A DNA stretch of 26,070 bases, from contig NW_005434512.1 of assembly GCF_000315625.1 (NCBI RefSeq), positions 1 to 26,070 on the forward strand, given 5' to 3'. Made by a program: the position numbers and the translations under genes. This stretch comes from Guillardia theta CCMP2712. Lineage: Eukaryota > Cryptophyceae > Pyrenomonadales > Geminigeraceae. Within the stretch, counting starts at the first letter, position 1; the number at the start of each line of letters is the position of its first letter. Under the pieces are notes generated by a model, which worked only from the letters and a program-made list of their open reading frames with translations, searched no databases and was not told where the DNA came from. Positions 1 to 10,180 of the stretch are shown here, piece after piece.

Positions 1-107
1 ACCGTGGCCGCTCTCTGTCACGACAGCCGTATGTGCGGATCCACATGCGACCTTACAGACTTTGACGCCGTCAAGAGAAGTGACTTGGACAGGGTCGTTG
101 GAGTTGT
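1..107 (-). CDS. RCC1-like repeat segment, partial
   Basis: Read on the minus strand from position 107 to the window edge, one frame is open and ends in a classic RCC1-blade signature: a DPVQV..L..VKV stretch followed by VACGSAHTAVVTESG. That Cys-Gly-x-x-His-Thr pattern is typical of the seven-bladed RCC1 propeller, found in Ran exchange factors and many other scaffolds. The likely acceptor is the GGCAG at 112-108, because the same frame has two stops a few bases earlier. The gene runs out of the window to the left. The thioesterase-like exon at 236-177 lies directly upstream on the same strand, but the splice phases I tried (0 leaving, 1 entering) do not match, so it is unclear whether both belong to one gene. 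A GTAAGG at about 54 could be a donor, which would make the signature an accident; I consider that less likely. Confidence 0.45.
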
Positions 108-176
108 CTGCCACCAACGCTCATCACTAACAAACAATTTTAGTCATAGACTCGCACACGCCTCCTGCCCTCTCAC

Positions 177-274
177 TTTGTACGAGCCCAGGCATACTGA
201 GAGAGGGACGACAGGGTCCTTGCTGCCTGCGCCATGCTCAGGAGGCGGTAGAAGGTGAGATCGGATGGCAGGAG

Positions 275-359
<85 letters not shown>

Positions 360-370
360 AAGGAAGGAGA

Positions 371-402
<32 letters not shown>

Positions 403-947
403 AATGAGGAGGAAGACCATGGCAGAAGAGGGCAGGGAGGGACGCGACAGCGACTGAGACATCGAGAGGAGGCTGCATGCTCCGCTTCCTCAAGAACTCC
501 GGGAGGAAGGTGGCCATGCACATGATCCCGCCGAGCTTCTTCTCCCACAGCAGCGACGTCAACAGCGCTACGGTTGCTCCCTGTCGTCGATGACGTCATC
601 AGGAAATCCTCCCTCCCTTCCCCTCCCTCCCTCCCCTCCGTTTCTTTCACCTGTCCGAATCCTCCAATGACGATTCTTTGCGAAGGGATGCCTGCTCTTA
701 CACGATGAGGACAGGAAGGAGGACGAGGACGAGGAGAGAAACATGGGAGAAGAGAAAGAGGAGCGGAGGAAGAGGATGCGGACAAGAAGGATGAAGGATG
801 CCGAAGAGGACGAGGGAGGAAAGCAGGGAGGGATGGAGGAAGCAGAGCGGAAGGAATGCGCGCGATGCAGGAGGTGGAGGAACTTCGAGTACCTGACCGC
901 TCCTCTTGCTCCAGCAGCTCTATCACCATCCGAGCACTTCTCATCAA
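177..947 (-). CDS. acyl-protein thioesterase-like alpha/beta hydrolase, partial
   Basis: Four minus-strand exons join in phase: 947-893, 691-651, 580-461 and 236-177. They encode a helix (ARMVIELLEQEERS), then GIPSQRIVIGGFGQGATVALLT, the KKLGGIMCMATFLP strand-loop, and HGAGSKDPVVPL. This order matches the LYPLA/carboxylesterase family, which removes acyl groups from cysteines or hydrolyses short esters: helix, GI..RI.LGGFSQG nucleophile elbow, L.G....S..LP, then HG..DP.VP carrying the catalytic Asp. The serine of the elbow is replaced by glycine (GFGQG, codon GGA at the end of exon 691-651), so ordinary hydrolase activity is doubtful. The N-terminal third should lie at 950-2400 but was not resolved, and the C-terminal catalytic His was not found before the RCC1-like segment. 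The 224-nt intron 460-237 carries the AGGAGC repeat. Confidence 0.62.
271..400 (+). repeat. (AGGAGC)n microsatellite
   Basis: A near-perfect hexanucleotide array, briefly interrupted around 360-375 by AGAAGGAAGG. It lies in intron 460-237 of the minus-strand thioesterase-like gene, so its sense-strand form is pyrimidine-rich (GCTCCT)n. It creates long spurious open frames in all six readings. Confidence 0.9.
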
Positions 948-2569
948 CTAGTCGTTTTGATCACTGCAAGTCGGCAACTCCTCCACCACCACTCTACCTG
1001 CTCCTCCTCTCCCTCTCCCTCCCTTGCCCAGCACGCAGCACCAGCTCGGACGTCCTGTCCCTGCCTCGCCTGCATCAGCCACCAGCACAGCACTTGCATA
1101 CAAGTGTCGATCGACTCACTTGCTGCAGAGGAAACGTCCCGACAGGGAATAGGAACTTGCACCATGACAACTCCATCTTTGAAAACGCGCGCAACCATCC
1201 CTGCCCCACACATCAGACTTGCTCTACCTCCTTGTCCCCGCTCCTCCTCGTGGTCGTTGCTGCCGTGTCGTCTCCTCTCCCCTCTCCGCCTGCTCATTAT
1301 CCTCCTCCGTTTCGAACTCTTTCCTGTCCTACCTTCTTCCCTCACCTCGTTTCCTCTTTGGCTTCTATTCCATCTCCTACCTCCCTACCTCCTTCTACTC
1401 CCGCTCCCTCTCTCCCTCTCTCCCTCTCTCCCTGCCCCTGCCCCTGCCCCTGCCCCTGCCCCTCCCTCCCTTCCACCTCCCCTGCTACCTCACCCGCGGG
1501 TCGTCTCCTTCTTTCCCGTGTAACCAGATAACGGTAGACGTGTGGGCACGACTCGCTCCCAGCACAAACACTTCTGCCGTCCTCACCCTCTCCCCTCCTG
1601 CTGTGCACATACTCAGACATGCTAAGATCTTCCAAACACGAACGTCCTCCATTACCTCTCGCCTGCTCCTGCTCCTCCTCCAGCGACTGTGACGGTCGGT
1701 GGTCCCAGAACGATGAGGCTCCTGTACAATTTTCTCCCTTCAGCATGTAACTCGGGCAATTGAGCGAAAAAATTCAGCACAGTGGAGGGCAGGGGCAGGA
1801 CAAACACACTAGATACCAGCAGGAGGCAAGCGCTTGGGAGCAGACGACTTGACTGGAGGGCAGTCGGATCTAAAACAACAAGATCGAGTGAGGTAAAGTT
1901 CGCAGGTCAACAACTTGAACTTCACTTTTGCATGTACAGCGTGGAATGATGCCTGCGAGAAACGTTGCGATAAGAAGATGAAACTCAATGTAGTGTACAC
2001 GTGAAAGGAAACTTTACAAGAAAGCTTTCACCTTGTGTTTCGAAGAAATTTGCAGTCAATGGGAGGAACGCTGCGAGTAATGAGGTAAGATGTTGTATGT
2101 GGTGAGAAGAACATCTCAACAAACCTTGTAAAGGGACTGCAAAGAGGAAGGAACAGGAAGCAAAGGAACAAGGAGGCCATTGGCGGCATGGAAGCGTTGT
2201 AAGTTTGCCTGAGTCTGGCAGAGAGCTTTCCCTTGTCTCAGCGTAGCATGGTAGGCAGAACCATGTAAGAGGAGGGGGCCTAATCGAACAAAAAGATCTG
2301 TCAGGAGAGGATAGAACGTGGAAGCCAGGCCGTTGCCTTTCCCCCTGCTCTTTGCCGACAGCCTTCCCTTTTCTACACCTTTAGTCTCATAAGCATCCTC
2401 GTTCTTCATGCTCTTCGATCTTTGCACATTCCTTCCTTTCTTCTCCTCTCCCTCCACTCCTCTTCATCTCCCTCCTCTCCGGTCTCCGTCTCCGTCTCCG
2501 CACTGCCATTTTGGCACTGAAGCATTACGGATTTTCAGCGATATTAGTCAACTTGCCACTATCACCCGG
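948..2569. other. no confident gene; low-complexity and possible missing 5' exons
   Basis: This stretch should contain the first exons of the thioesterase-like gene on the minus strand. A possible coding piece runs at about 1210-1115 (minus), ending at a GTGAGT donor. Another open minus-strand piece at about 2290-2125 includes an LLLHG string. I could not join either in phase. A pyrimidine-rich tract with CCCTGC repeats occupies about 1378-1470. The rest shows no family signature. Confidence 0.4.
1405..1466 (+). repeat. CCCTCT / CCCTGC simple repeat
   Basis: Short runs of CTCCCTCT followed by five CCCTGC-type units. The tract is pyrimidine-rich on the plus strand. No gene is confidently placed here. 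Confidence 0.8.
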
Positions 2570-2980
2570 CCGACCAGACTGAACGAGTTTCCAAGTTCAA
2601 GTTACCGGGCCCGGCCGGGCCGCTCCACTCCGAGGCTTCAGGCCGCGTGACAGCCTTCAACGTGACTTAACTTAACTTTGAGTAAAGGGACTGCCGTACT
2701 GAGGCTATCTACATTGACCCCGACTGAGACCCAGGTGGGTCCCGGGGGCCAGCTTGCCTGAGCCTTCGTTCGGATGCGAACCGGGCCCCGAATCCGATGT
2801 TACTTCCCGGGCCCAGCATGCGGCCCCGCCCGGCCAGCCTCCGGCCCGAGCGACTCCGGACCGGGCCCTAGTCCAGCCGGACGGCCCGGTCCGGCCGGCG
2901 GCCTGACTCACTGAGTAACACCGGAAGTCACCGGTGACCGTAGTGAGTGCTCGCCGGGCCGCCGGCCCACAAACTTTTTG
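2570..2980. repeat. GC-rich island, copy 1
   Basis: A block dominated by GGCCCGG, CCGGCC and CACTGAGT-type words in otherwise moderate-GC DNA. The core is bracketed by TTCAACGTGA (2656) on the left and CACAAACTTTTT (2968) on the right. The same kind of ends surround the island at 12.6-12.9 kb. It lies just upstream of the SAP-motif gene. Minus-strand open frames in it are compositional and not credible proteins. Confidence 0.55.
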
Positions 2981-3142
2981 GCGCGAAACGGCCGCGTCGC
3001 AGTGAGGTTTCATGGCCTGCAGAGAATGGTCGATGACGGGCGCCATGCACGCGCGAGGCGGAGGAGCCATGGAGACGATGAAGGTGAAAAAGATAGATTC
3101 AGAGTCAGGTAGGGAGATGATCGCTGACTTTTATGGTTGCAG

Positions 3143-4918
3143 AAAAGCCTGAAGACAGTTGTTCTTGCTTTCAAGCTGGTAGGAAACGAAGCCAACTTGA
3201 GCAAGCTTGAGAGTGAATTGCTCCGAGTTTTACCTTTGATCTGCATCGTCAACCCCTCTTTCAAGCAGGAGCCAATCATTTTTTGTTCCAAGAGAGATGA
3301 AGTGGAAGTGCTGAAGGAACTTCAAAGCTTTTCAAAGAAGTCCAAGACAAAGTTGCAGAAGCTCGAACTCTCTCAAGACCTTGGCAACGAAAGTTTGATG
3401 CTGTGTCTGACCTGGGCCTTTTTTCATCACATGAGTGTAGTCATACAAGACAGATGGATAGACATTGGGTCCTCTACCGAAAATTCAAATCAGCTCAGGT
3501 TTCTGGTGCGTCTCAACGACTACTTGAAATGTCAGGAGAGCGGGGGAGGCTCTTGCCTTGGGTGTGACTGCCGAATTTCTTTCACAGAATCAGAACTTGT
3601 CTTCTCCTTTCTGGTGGGTCACTACCAGCTAAAATGTTGGAGACTTGAAAATCTTATTTCAGATTCCTCACCCTTTCGCAAGCGGCTGGAGAGAAATGAA
3701 GTTGTGGAGATGGGCGAAATGTTACCCTGTGATGACTTGAGCGGAAGATGTATCTTCCTGCATGGAATGCGTGACGCAACCATATTGGCTGTGTCCAGGT
3801 CACAAAGTTCTCTCTTAAAATTCCTCAAAGGAAAACTTGAGCAAGAATTTGATGACGTAAAACTGAATTCCTTCAAACCTGAATCTGATAAGATTGCGTC
3901 TCAGCTGATCCTTAACAAATGCTGGCAGACTGAGAATTATTACGTTATCATTCGTGCCTTTGAACTTGGCTTTGTCTGTTGCCCAGCATCTATGCTTGTA
4001 GCGTCGTTGTCTCTCATGCGAAACAGAAGCATTCAGTCGGATTTGAGCAATTCCATGATAATGTTACAGAGCTTTCGAGACTGCATGGAACGTATGTTCT
4101 TATCTATACGTGATGGTCTGTTTCGAATTTCAAACCATGATAAAAACTTCAGACATGGCACACGGTTGTCGGATTCAAAGGATGCCTGGGAGTTTGAAAC
4201 AATAGAGGCTTGGAGGAAACGTATGCGACAGGAAAACGATGAAAAGGCCGAGAGAGCAGCAAGGCGGATAGAGCAACTGAAACAAGATAGCATTGACGAC
4301 AAGATGATTTCACAATCGAAGCCTTTTGTACCCTTTGTCACCCTGCAATTTCGGAAGTTTGTTGCCGCAACTAGTTGTGGGAAGATCCCTTCCAAACGTT
4401 CGGCATACCAAGCTTTTGGAGAGAGTGATGCAGATACCCGCCATCCTGACGATATTTGCAGGGGCAACAAACAAGAAGTCATCGAACCGAAAGTTTTCTT
4501 GAAACTCTCAAACATGAAGGAGACTTCAGATAATCCTAAAGATGCACAAGAATCAAAAAGTCGTGTGGCCTTGGAATGCAAGGATAAGGAAAACTCTTCC
4601 AAGCTATCTCAAACCTCTTGCAATGAACAGCTCACCCCTCCGAATTCGGAAGACGCTGATTTTCAACATACTTCCATGAAAAAGAAGGGATCCAAAGGCA
4701 CAAGCTTGAAGAATGAAAAGAAGCCCAAATCATCCACTGATTGCGATATTGAATCATTGAAGGAGAAATTGAGATCTCTTTTCAAGTCGGAGGACACCAA
4801 AAACAAAGTTACGGTATCCGATCTCAAACTGTTTCTTTCCAGCGTAAAGTTGCCAGTTTCTGGAAAAAAGGAAATTCTCGTTGAGAGGGCTCGAAAGGCC
4901 CTTGAAACAAGCTCATAA
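3143..4918 (+). CDS. hypothetical protein with C-terminal SAP-like motif
   Basis: One long open exon of about 591 codons, coherent throughout. I do not recognise the N-terminal two thirds. It is mixed alpha/beta with a CLGCDC cysteine cluster around residue 140 and a GRCIFLHGMRD stretch around residue 205. Residues about 350-380 (WRKRMRQENDEKAERAARR) form a charged coiled coil. A lysine/serine-rich linker follows, and the last about 35 residues (VSDLKLFLSSVKLPVSGKKE.LVERA) resemble a SAP helix-turn-helix, a motif that binds DNA or chromatin. The frame has a stop at 3125, so the exon must begin after an AG: TTGCAG at 3142 or AAAG at 3147. No ATG lies in this exon near the start. A small first exon from ATG 3026 to the CAG/GTAGGG donor at 3108 joins in phase to 3148. 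The protein may be nuclear; this rests only on the SAP-like end. Confidence 0.7.
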   Translation, partial: KSLKTVVLAFKLVGNEANLSKLESELLRVLPLICIVNPSFKQEPIIFCSKRDEVEVLKELQSFSKKSKTKLQKLELSQDLGNESLMLCLTWAFFHHMSVVIQDRWIDIGSSTENSNQLRFLVRLNDYLKCQESGGGSCLGCDCRISFTESELVFSFLVGHYQLKCWRLENLISDSSPFRKRLERNEVVEMGEMLPCDDLSGRCIFLHGMRDATILAVSRSQSSLLKFLKGKLEQEFDDVKLNSFKPESDKIASQLILNKCWQTENYYVIIRAFELGFVCCPASMLVASLSLMRNRSIQSDLSNSMIMLQSFRDCMERMFLSIRDGLFRISNHDKNFRHGTRLSDSKDAWEFETIEAWRKRMRQENDEKAERAARRIEQLKQDSIDDKMISQSKPFVPFVTLQFRKFVAATSCGKIPSKRSAYQAFGESDADTRHPDDICRGNKQEVIEPKVFLKLSNMKETSDNPKDAQESKSRVALECKDKENSSKLSQTSCNEQLTPPNSEDADFQHTSMKKKGSKGTSLKNEKKPKSSTDCDIESLKEKLRSLFKSEDTKNKVTVSDLKLFLSSVKLPVSGKKEILVERARKALETSS

Positions 4919-5028
4919 TCAAACAATGTCAAAATCCTTGATAGCGTCTGCTTTGTCGAGTTTGACAACATGACTGTTCAATGAAAGAGTGATAGTTCGA
5001 ATACGACTACTTAACATTTGTGCAAAAA

Positions 5029-7782
5029 CTATAACTCTGTCTTAATCTGGCCAGGCTTTGGAGTACTCTTCAGCCATGGTGGTATTGAGGCTCCAAGGGA
5101 ATTTGCATTCTAAGAAAGAAAGTTAGAATAAGAAACAAGAAAAATGTGGAACGAACCCGTTCAAGCTTGCTGACGCAGATATCCCAGACTCGAGGACAAT
5201 ATGTCGAGGAAACAAGCTAGATGTATGTCATCAGCAACGTGTCAATACCTGCCAAACCACTCACCTCTTGATCCAGCCCTTCGGCAGTCATGACGGAGTT
5301 ACACTCAGCAAGGATATTCAAGATGAGCATATTCTGTGCTCTTTCCCCGGGATAGTACTGAGACATGATCTGCTGGATGATCTGCCCTTGCAAGGGATTG
5401 ACCTGTTTGTCAAGTTTCTGACCAGCAGACGCGAAGTCCAAGTAGTCAAAGCAAGCACCAAACTGGTAGCCGTTGGGGACGACTCCGCTCTCAGGTGCCC
5501 AGATGTTGTTGTTCACGCGTTCTGCAACAGCCTTGAGGGAGGTTGCAATGTTCTGTTTGTAAGAAAATCCGTCCTGCAGGTTCAGGGAAGTGTAGATGGT
5601 GCCACTTGGGATGTAGATGATTTCCCCCGGAAGCTGGTTGCATTCCCAGAATTTCATCTTCTTGCCTCCCAAACCGAAGTCTTCCTCTAGCTCCTCCTTC
5701 TGCTGCTCGAAAAACATGAAGGCAGATGCAGGTTCCAGCACATCTTTTGCCTTCTCCCTCAGCGTTTCGAAGTCCTTCGGCGCCATCAAGAACCATCTCC
5801 TCTTGCCATGGACAAGGCCGTCCGAGAAGGGAATGGATTCTTGTCTGAGTTGCTCGCCGCTCCCCGCCGGCCCGAAAGTGAAAAAGTTGGAGGACGATTT
5901 CTGCAAGTTCGCCTTGAGATCCACTTTATCGGACACGAGCGATTGGAGATCTGCTGCTTTTGCCGCAAACCATTCACGACCTGAAGAAACGAGTTCAATC
6001 AGATTGTCCAAGAACATCCAGTCTTCAACCTGGTTCCATCTGCTGCAGCCATGCAAGCTCGCCTGCAGTCATCGCGAGCTACATCACATCGGATAGTTTT
6101 CAAAGCAAGACAACACTAACCGGCAACACCCTTTTCGAAGACCTTGAAAACAGTAGTGTTGCTTGCGAGGAGAGCAGCAGCAACAGTCTGTGATGATCGC
6201 AAGAACTCTGGTTAATGATATTTTATCACAACATCGCTTGGATCAACCTGTTCGCAATGTTCGGTGTCTGCACCACCGTTCTTCCTGAAGTCAGGTTTGG
6301 CCTACGAGCATTTTTCAACTTAGGTGTGGAAGGGATAATGCAGTGGACCTTGAGGTTGAAGCAGTTCATGAAGTATTTCTCCATGGTGACCAAGCTGAAC
6401 AGGAGATCAGTCGGAGCGACCAGTCGGGGTCTGCCACAGCCCACCTATACTCGTACTGCTCGTCCTCAGGAACATTGGATTGTTGCTTGTCGAAAGATCG
6501 CTTTTCTTTGGCCTTCACTGGCGACAGATATCTGTCCCAAAATTGTGAGAGGCATCGAGCCGCTACCAAACTATTCACTTGAGTTGTATCTCCGTGTTGG
6601 TCAACAGATTTTCAGAGGTAAACATCCTCCTGACCAACTTCGTCAGCGACTCATTCTCTATCTTTATCAATGACAGCCTTGCCTCATCATGTCCAAGGAC
6701 TTCATGCCACCAGTAATGATGAAGGGTTTACGGAGGTCAACCTTTCCTGTTGGTAATGCGATGAGTGCGATACCAACATCGCAAGACAGAGGTTGCTCTT
6801 CACCATTTTTGAGCAGAGAAACAAGATCGCTAGGACGCAAAGTCAGATGCAACTTGATCAAGAAATGGATCGTTCCACCTTGCAGGATACTTCTTGATAC
6901 TGCATTTCTTCGCGCCCTGCACATATCGTTCAATGACATCAACGCTGGGTCGAGTCAACTTCGACCTCTCCTTTCAGAGCCTTGACCCCAATCTCTTTGT
7001 CTAGGGAACAAGACACTTGTCAAAGGAAAGCGCACATGCTACAGGGCCGACGCAGCTCCGCACCGGTAAGTGAAGTGGGGACTGGCGCAGTTCCCTGCTT
7101 CCTGGCTTCAGCAGCAGCTTCCTCCTCTTGTCGTCGTGCAAAATCCTGTACAGCTATCAGTCTGGAACAAGCTGAGAGGTCTTAGTGGAGAACAAAGGAG
7201 AAGCAAGAAGCAGAGGCGAAATGGCTCTTCATGGTGGAGGTCAAGCAGTCGACCTTGAGCGCAAAATCAACTTTGTCTCTTGCTGCTCGAATGAACATGA
7301 TCTGCATGATCCCTTCAGACTTAGGCTGCCGGCCATAATGCTTCCAACCGTGTTCTGCGACATCTTCTTCTCCTCCGCAAAAGCAAGGAGTTCTTTCGTT
7401 TCGGCCACTGTTGCACGTGTGTCATAGACCATGCAGCCAACAAGATGCCGGGAGGAGAATAACACAACAAGAAAGACAATCATGGGAAACTGAGTTGAAC
7501 ATGACTCTGATTGCAGACCAAATTACAGGATAGAACTGCCACAGCGCGATCAAGGGGAATGCTTACACGCGCGGTCGAATTCATCTTTCTGAACCCGAAA
7601 GCTCATCGAGAAAGTCGTGTCCTGCAGGACGACGGAGCGCGCACTTTGAATCTCCATCATGGCAAAGAGAAATCCGAGCTAGCATGGAGAGGAGTCACTC
7701 GAGGGACTCGAAGCAGCAGGTGAGGACTCACCAGCAACGCCGAACCCTTCATGGCGAAGAAGCAGCTGCCGCGCGGAATCAT
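5029..7782 (-). CDS. secreted protein with degenerate JmjC/cupin-like domain, 16 exons
   Basis: Proposed exons on the minus strand: 7782-7732, 7678-7567, 7407-7349, 7301-7194, 7145-7052, 7000-6966, 6916-6879, 6829-6711, 6657-6624, 6570-6445, 6394-6349, 6280-6248, 6187-6121, 6062-6030, 5980-5265, 5109-5029. They total 1752 nt (583 residues) without a stop. Most introns are 47-68 nt. The start (MIPRGSCFF..MKGSALLLGFLF) looks like a signal peptide or anchor. The large exon 5980-5265 carries a JmjC-like barrel: FFTFGPAGSG, then HGKRRWFLMAP, then PGEIIYIPSGTIYTSLNL and KQNIA. These align with the JMJD6/HSPBAP1-type fold of Fe(II)/2-oxoglutarate hydroxylases, but the HxD pair and the distal His are replaced (QLR and Y), so metal-dependent catalysis is unlikely. 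The small exons at 7407-7301 and 6280-6248 are least certain. The gene converges on the SAP-motif gene, 110 bp away. Confidence 0.7.
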
Positions 7783-8082
7783 CCTGCACAACTTGGTCAG
7801 CAGTCCATCGCATCTACCATCCTTGCTTGTGTGATCGAGATGCGTTCCCTCAGCAGAACTGCTCCCCCCCTCCCGGGCAAGCAAACCCTGTCTTCCGCAG
7901 AATCCTTCTTCTGATAAAAACAGAACAAAGTACCACCTATGACAATAACACTGATTGCATGTCTAATTTCTGCAATGTTTTCGCTGATTTTTACGCATCT
8001 TGAACGGAGTTGTCTCACCACCTCGCGCGCAGACTGCCACCTGTCCTCCTGGTCATTCCAACCAATCCCTTCTCCTTCTTTC

Positions 8083-8160
8083 TTCTCCTTCTCCTTCTCC
8101 TTCTCCTTCTCCTTCTTTCTTCTTCCCCTCTCTCTCTCTCCTCTCTCTCCTCTCCCTTTT
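8083..8160 (+). repeat. (TTCTCC)n and CTCTCT tract
   Basis: About six TTCTCC units followed by an irregular CT tract. It lies upstream of the minus-strand JmjC-like gene. Confidence 0.85.
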
Positions 8161-8717
8161 CATCTTCTCGTTCGCTCCTCTATGATCCTTGCATTTTCTC
8201 GCACACACCCCAGCATCTTCACCCCACCCCTTACAGATACTACCCATGTCTCATTTTATGACCGGTATCTCATGTAATTCAGTACCCACCCTTCTAAGTA
8301 GCAGACAGTCACATAGAACTCATACCACCCGTCAGTTGCTACCACCCCACCCGTACAAAAAATCTGCTGTCGTCATACTTCCATCGATCAGTCGGAAACC
8401 GTTACAAATTCGTTAACTTGTCCTCTTCGGTTACATTACCGTTGTTGCGACCGCACCTGTCTGCACACTGCGTTACAGAACCGTTATTTTTCGGCTCATA
8501 CGATCAAAAGCTCCCTTATCTCGACGTTTCGAATCTTCAGATCTACATCACGAGATATATATAAACTTGTAATGAGATAAATCCAGTTTTACTGCTGAGA
8601 ACAAGATAAAATAATTTAGTTTGTACTGATATTTCAATAATGTTTGTAAAGTTTCGTCCTCTTTACTGTATAAAACTCCATTTCGAAGAAGACCCCTCCT
8701 CTGTGTGTCGGTAAACT

Positions 8718-8767
8718 CAGTACCCACCCTTTCTAGATAAAATCAACGATTTTAGTACCCCTCTTCT
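8718..8767 (+). promoter_or_regulatory. TACCCACCC-type motif pair
   Basis: CAGTACCCACCCTTTCTA is followed 17 bases later by TTTAGTACCCCTCTTCTA. A near-identical copy (AGTACCCACCCTTCTAA) lies at 8281. Inverted, G-rich forms (GGTGGGTAGTG at about 8888 and GTAGGGTAGGGTAC at about 8922) follow before the gene starting at 9129. A regulatory role is inferred only from their repeated position near gene starts in this window. Confidence 0.3.
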
Positions 8768-9008
8768 AGCCCACCACCACCCCTGTAGCATCCCATTGAT
8801 CGAATGACTGTTTACATTTTTACTCAAAATTGGGTTAGGCAGGTGGGGGGTGGGGGTGAATTTCGAGCGTCTAGTTTCATATGAAAAGGTGGGTAGTGAT
8901 TGATATTTGAAGGGGTCAAAAGTAGGGTAGGGTACATATTTGTGGGGTGGCAAGTGCGCCTTTAGTCTTTCTTTTTGTTCCCCCAACACGGCTCATCCTT
9001 CTGCTCCT

Positions 9009-9024
9009 TCTGCTTGCTCCTGCA

Positions 9025-9078
<54 letters not shown>
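9009..9078 (+). repeat. (CTCCTG)n microsatellite
   Basis: About eleven CTCCTG units, pyrimidine-rich on the sense strand of the downstream gene. They are followed by a polypyrimidine tract and an acceptor-like CACCGCAG at 9126. The repeat therefore probably sits in a 5' UTR intron. Confidence 0.85.
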
Positions 9079-9128
9079 TCTCCCTTCTTCACCTTGGGTT
9101 CATTCCTATCTCCCACTCCACCGCAGAG

Positions 9129-10180
9129 ATGGCAACCGCGCTTCTAGGATCCTTCTCACAAAAGGCCATCCCAAACTTCTGTCCCAGAGGTGTTACATCT
9201 GAGCCAGCCAATGCGCTCTCCAAGTTCCTGGACAGCAAAAATATCGAGATGTTTCTCGAAGAGGAGGGCGAAGACTCATTCATGGGATGCATGATCGAGC
9301 CTTCCGGTTATTCCCTGCACGCTTCTGGCAGGAAGTACCAGGCAGGCAAGTACGAGTACCGTGATCTTCACGCGGATACCATTGCGGATATGCAAACCGC
9401 AGCGACGAATCGGATGTCGATCCTCAGCATCCTTGATAACGATCTCTCGAGATCAAAGACATGCAACTCGTTCAACTTGAAGGCGAAGAAATTCGCCATG
9501 TCCGAGCAAAAGTTCATGGAGGGGGTGGCAGTGGTGGTGGTAGACGGCGACAGTGTCATGCTAGAGGAGGAGCCTGGAGATGGTTTTCTGCGACTTCCCT
9601 CCATGCGCTTCGAACAGTTCTGTGACGAGAGCGACGCCGGAAAGCTTGAGCAGGGAGCGGGACAGCTGCTGCCTTCCAAGGGGTTGACTGGCGGACAAGT
9701 GCATGTTGACATGCAAACGGGTGTGTTCGTGGACACGGAGATGGTAGATGGAGTGATGAAGCATCTGCACAAGCGCACTTTCTCGCGCGTGTTTGTGGTT
9801 CGTGGCAGCGCAGGCGATGTCAAGGTAGGGAAGCACATGCGGGAGCTTTTAGTGATGTTTCATGTCAGTGATGCATTGCTCGGCCTTGTTCTCTGACCTC
9901 TCACTCCTTATCTTGTTATCTCGACCTTACCTTCCATCAATATCAACATCTCTGATTCATCCATGTTATGCTGTACTCCATGTTATGTTGTTCTCCATGT
10001 TCTGCTGTATTTCATTTCATGCTACATTGAGTTCCTCCTTTAACGTTCTCGCAGGGCTCTGTACGTTTCCCCAGAGATCAGCTGGACAAGCTCACTGATG
10101 GCCTGGTGTACGACTTTGAGGGGAAGCAGATCAGCGCCAAGACTTGCAGCTTCTTGTGCAAAGTCAGAGAGGTGTTATGA
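9129..10180 (+). CDS. hypothetical protein, two exons, 273 residues
   Basis: Exons 9129-9824 and 10055-10180 are joined across a 230-nt GTAGGG...TCGCAG intron in phase 0 and end at TGA 10178-10180. The ATG lies two bases after a strong acceptor (CCACCGCAG), which suggests a 5' UTR intron. The product starts MATALLGSFSQK and contains acidic loops, a valine-rich strand (GVAVVVVDGDSVMLEEE) around residue 145 and a C-terminal segment GSVRFPRDQLDKL. I do not recognise a family. There is no signal peptide or membrane segment. Its 3' end faces the lumenal-protein gene, 208 bp away. Confidence 0.75.

Larger units (their letters stand above)
7783..9128. other. intergenic region between divergent genes
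   Basis: The JmjC-like gene (minus) and the 9129 gene (plus) diverge from here. The region holds a TTCTCC microsatellite, an AT-rich core (about 8520-8660), several TACCCACCC-type motifs and a CTCCTG microsatellite. Minus-strand frames at 8021-7797 are open and somewhat protein-like, but no start codon or consistent splicing joins them to the downstream gene. Confidence 0.5.

Noticed and set aside
144-947. 267-codon minus-strand frame with a leucine run
   Set aside because: It mixes frames across the AGGAGC microsatellite. Only short parts overlap the spliced hydrolase exons.
2705-3070. 121-codon minus-strand frame in the GC-rich island
   Set aside because: Open only because of high GC; it has no family features and overlaps the repeated island.
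7241-7483. Separate gene starting MIVFLVVLF on the minus strand
   Set aside because: The hydrophobic start is probably the pyrimidine-rich end of an intron. The downstream part joins in phase to an upstream exon through the acceptor at 7408. A direct join at 7489 is also possible, so some doubt remains.
7797-8021. Upstream coding exon with a membrane segment (AISVIVIGG) on the minus strand
   Set aside because: It has no ATG and conflicts in frame with the better signal-peptide start at 7782. It is left as unresolved intergenic sequence.
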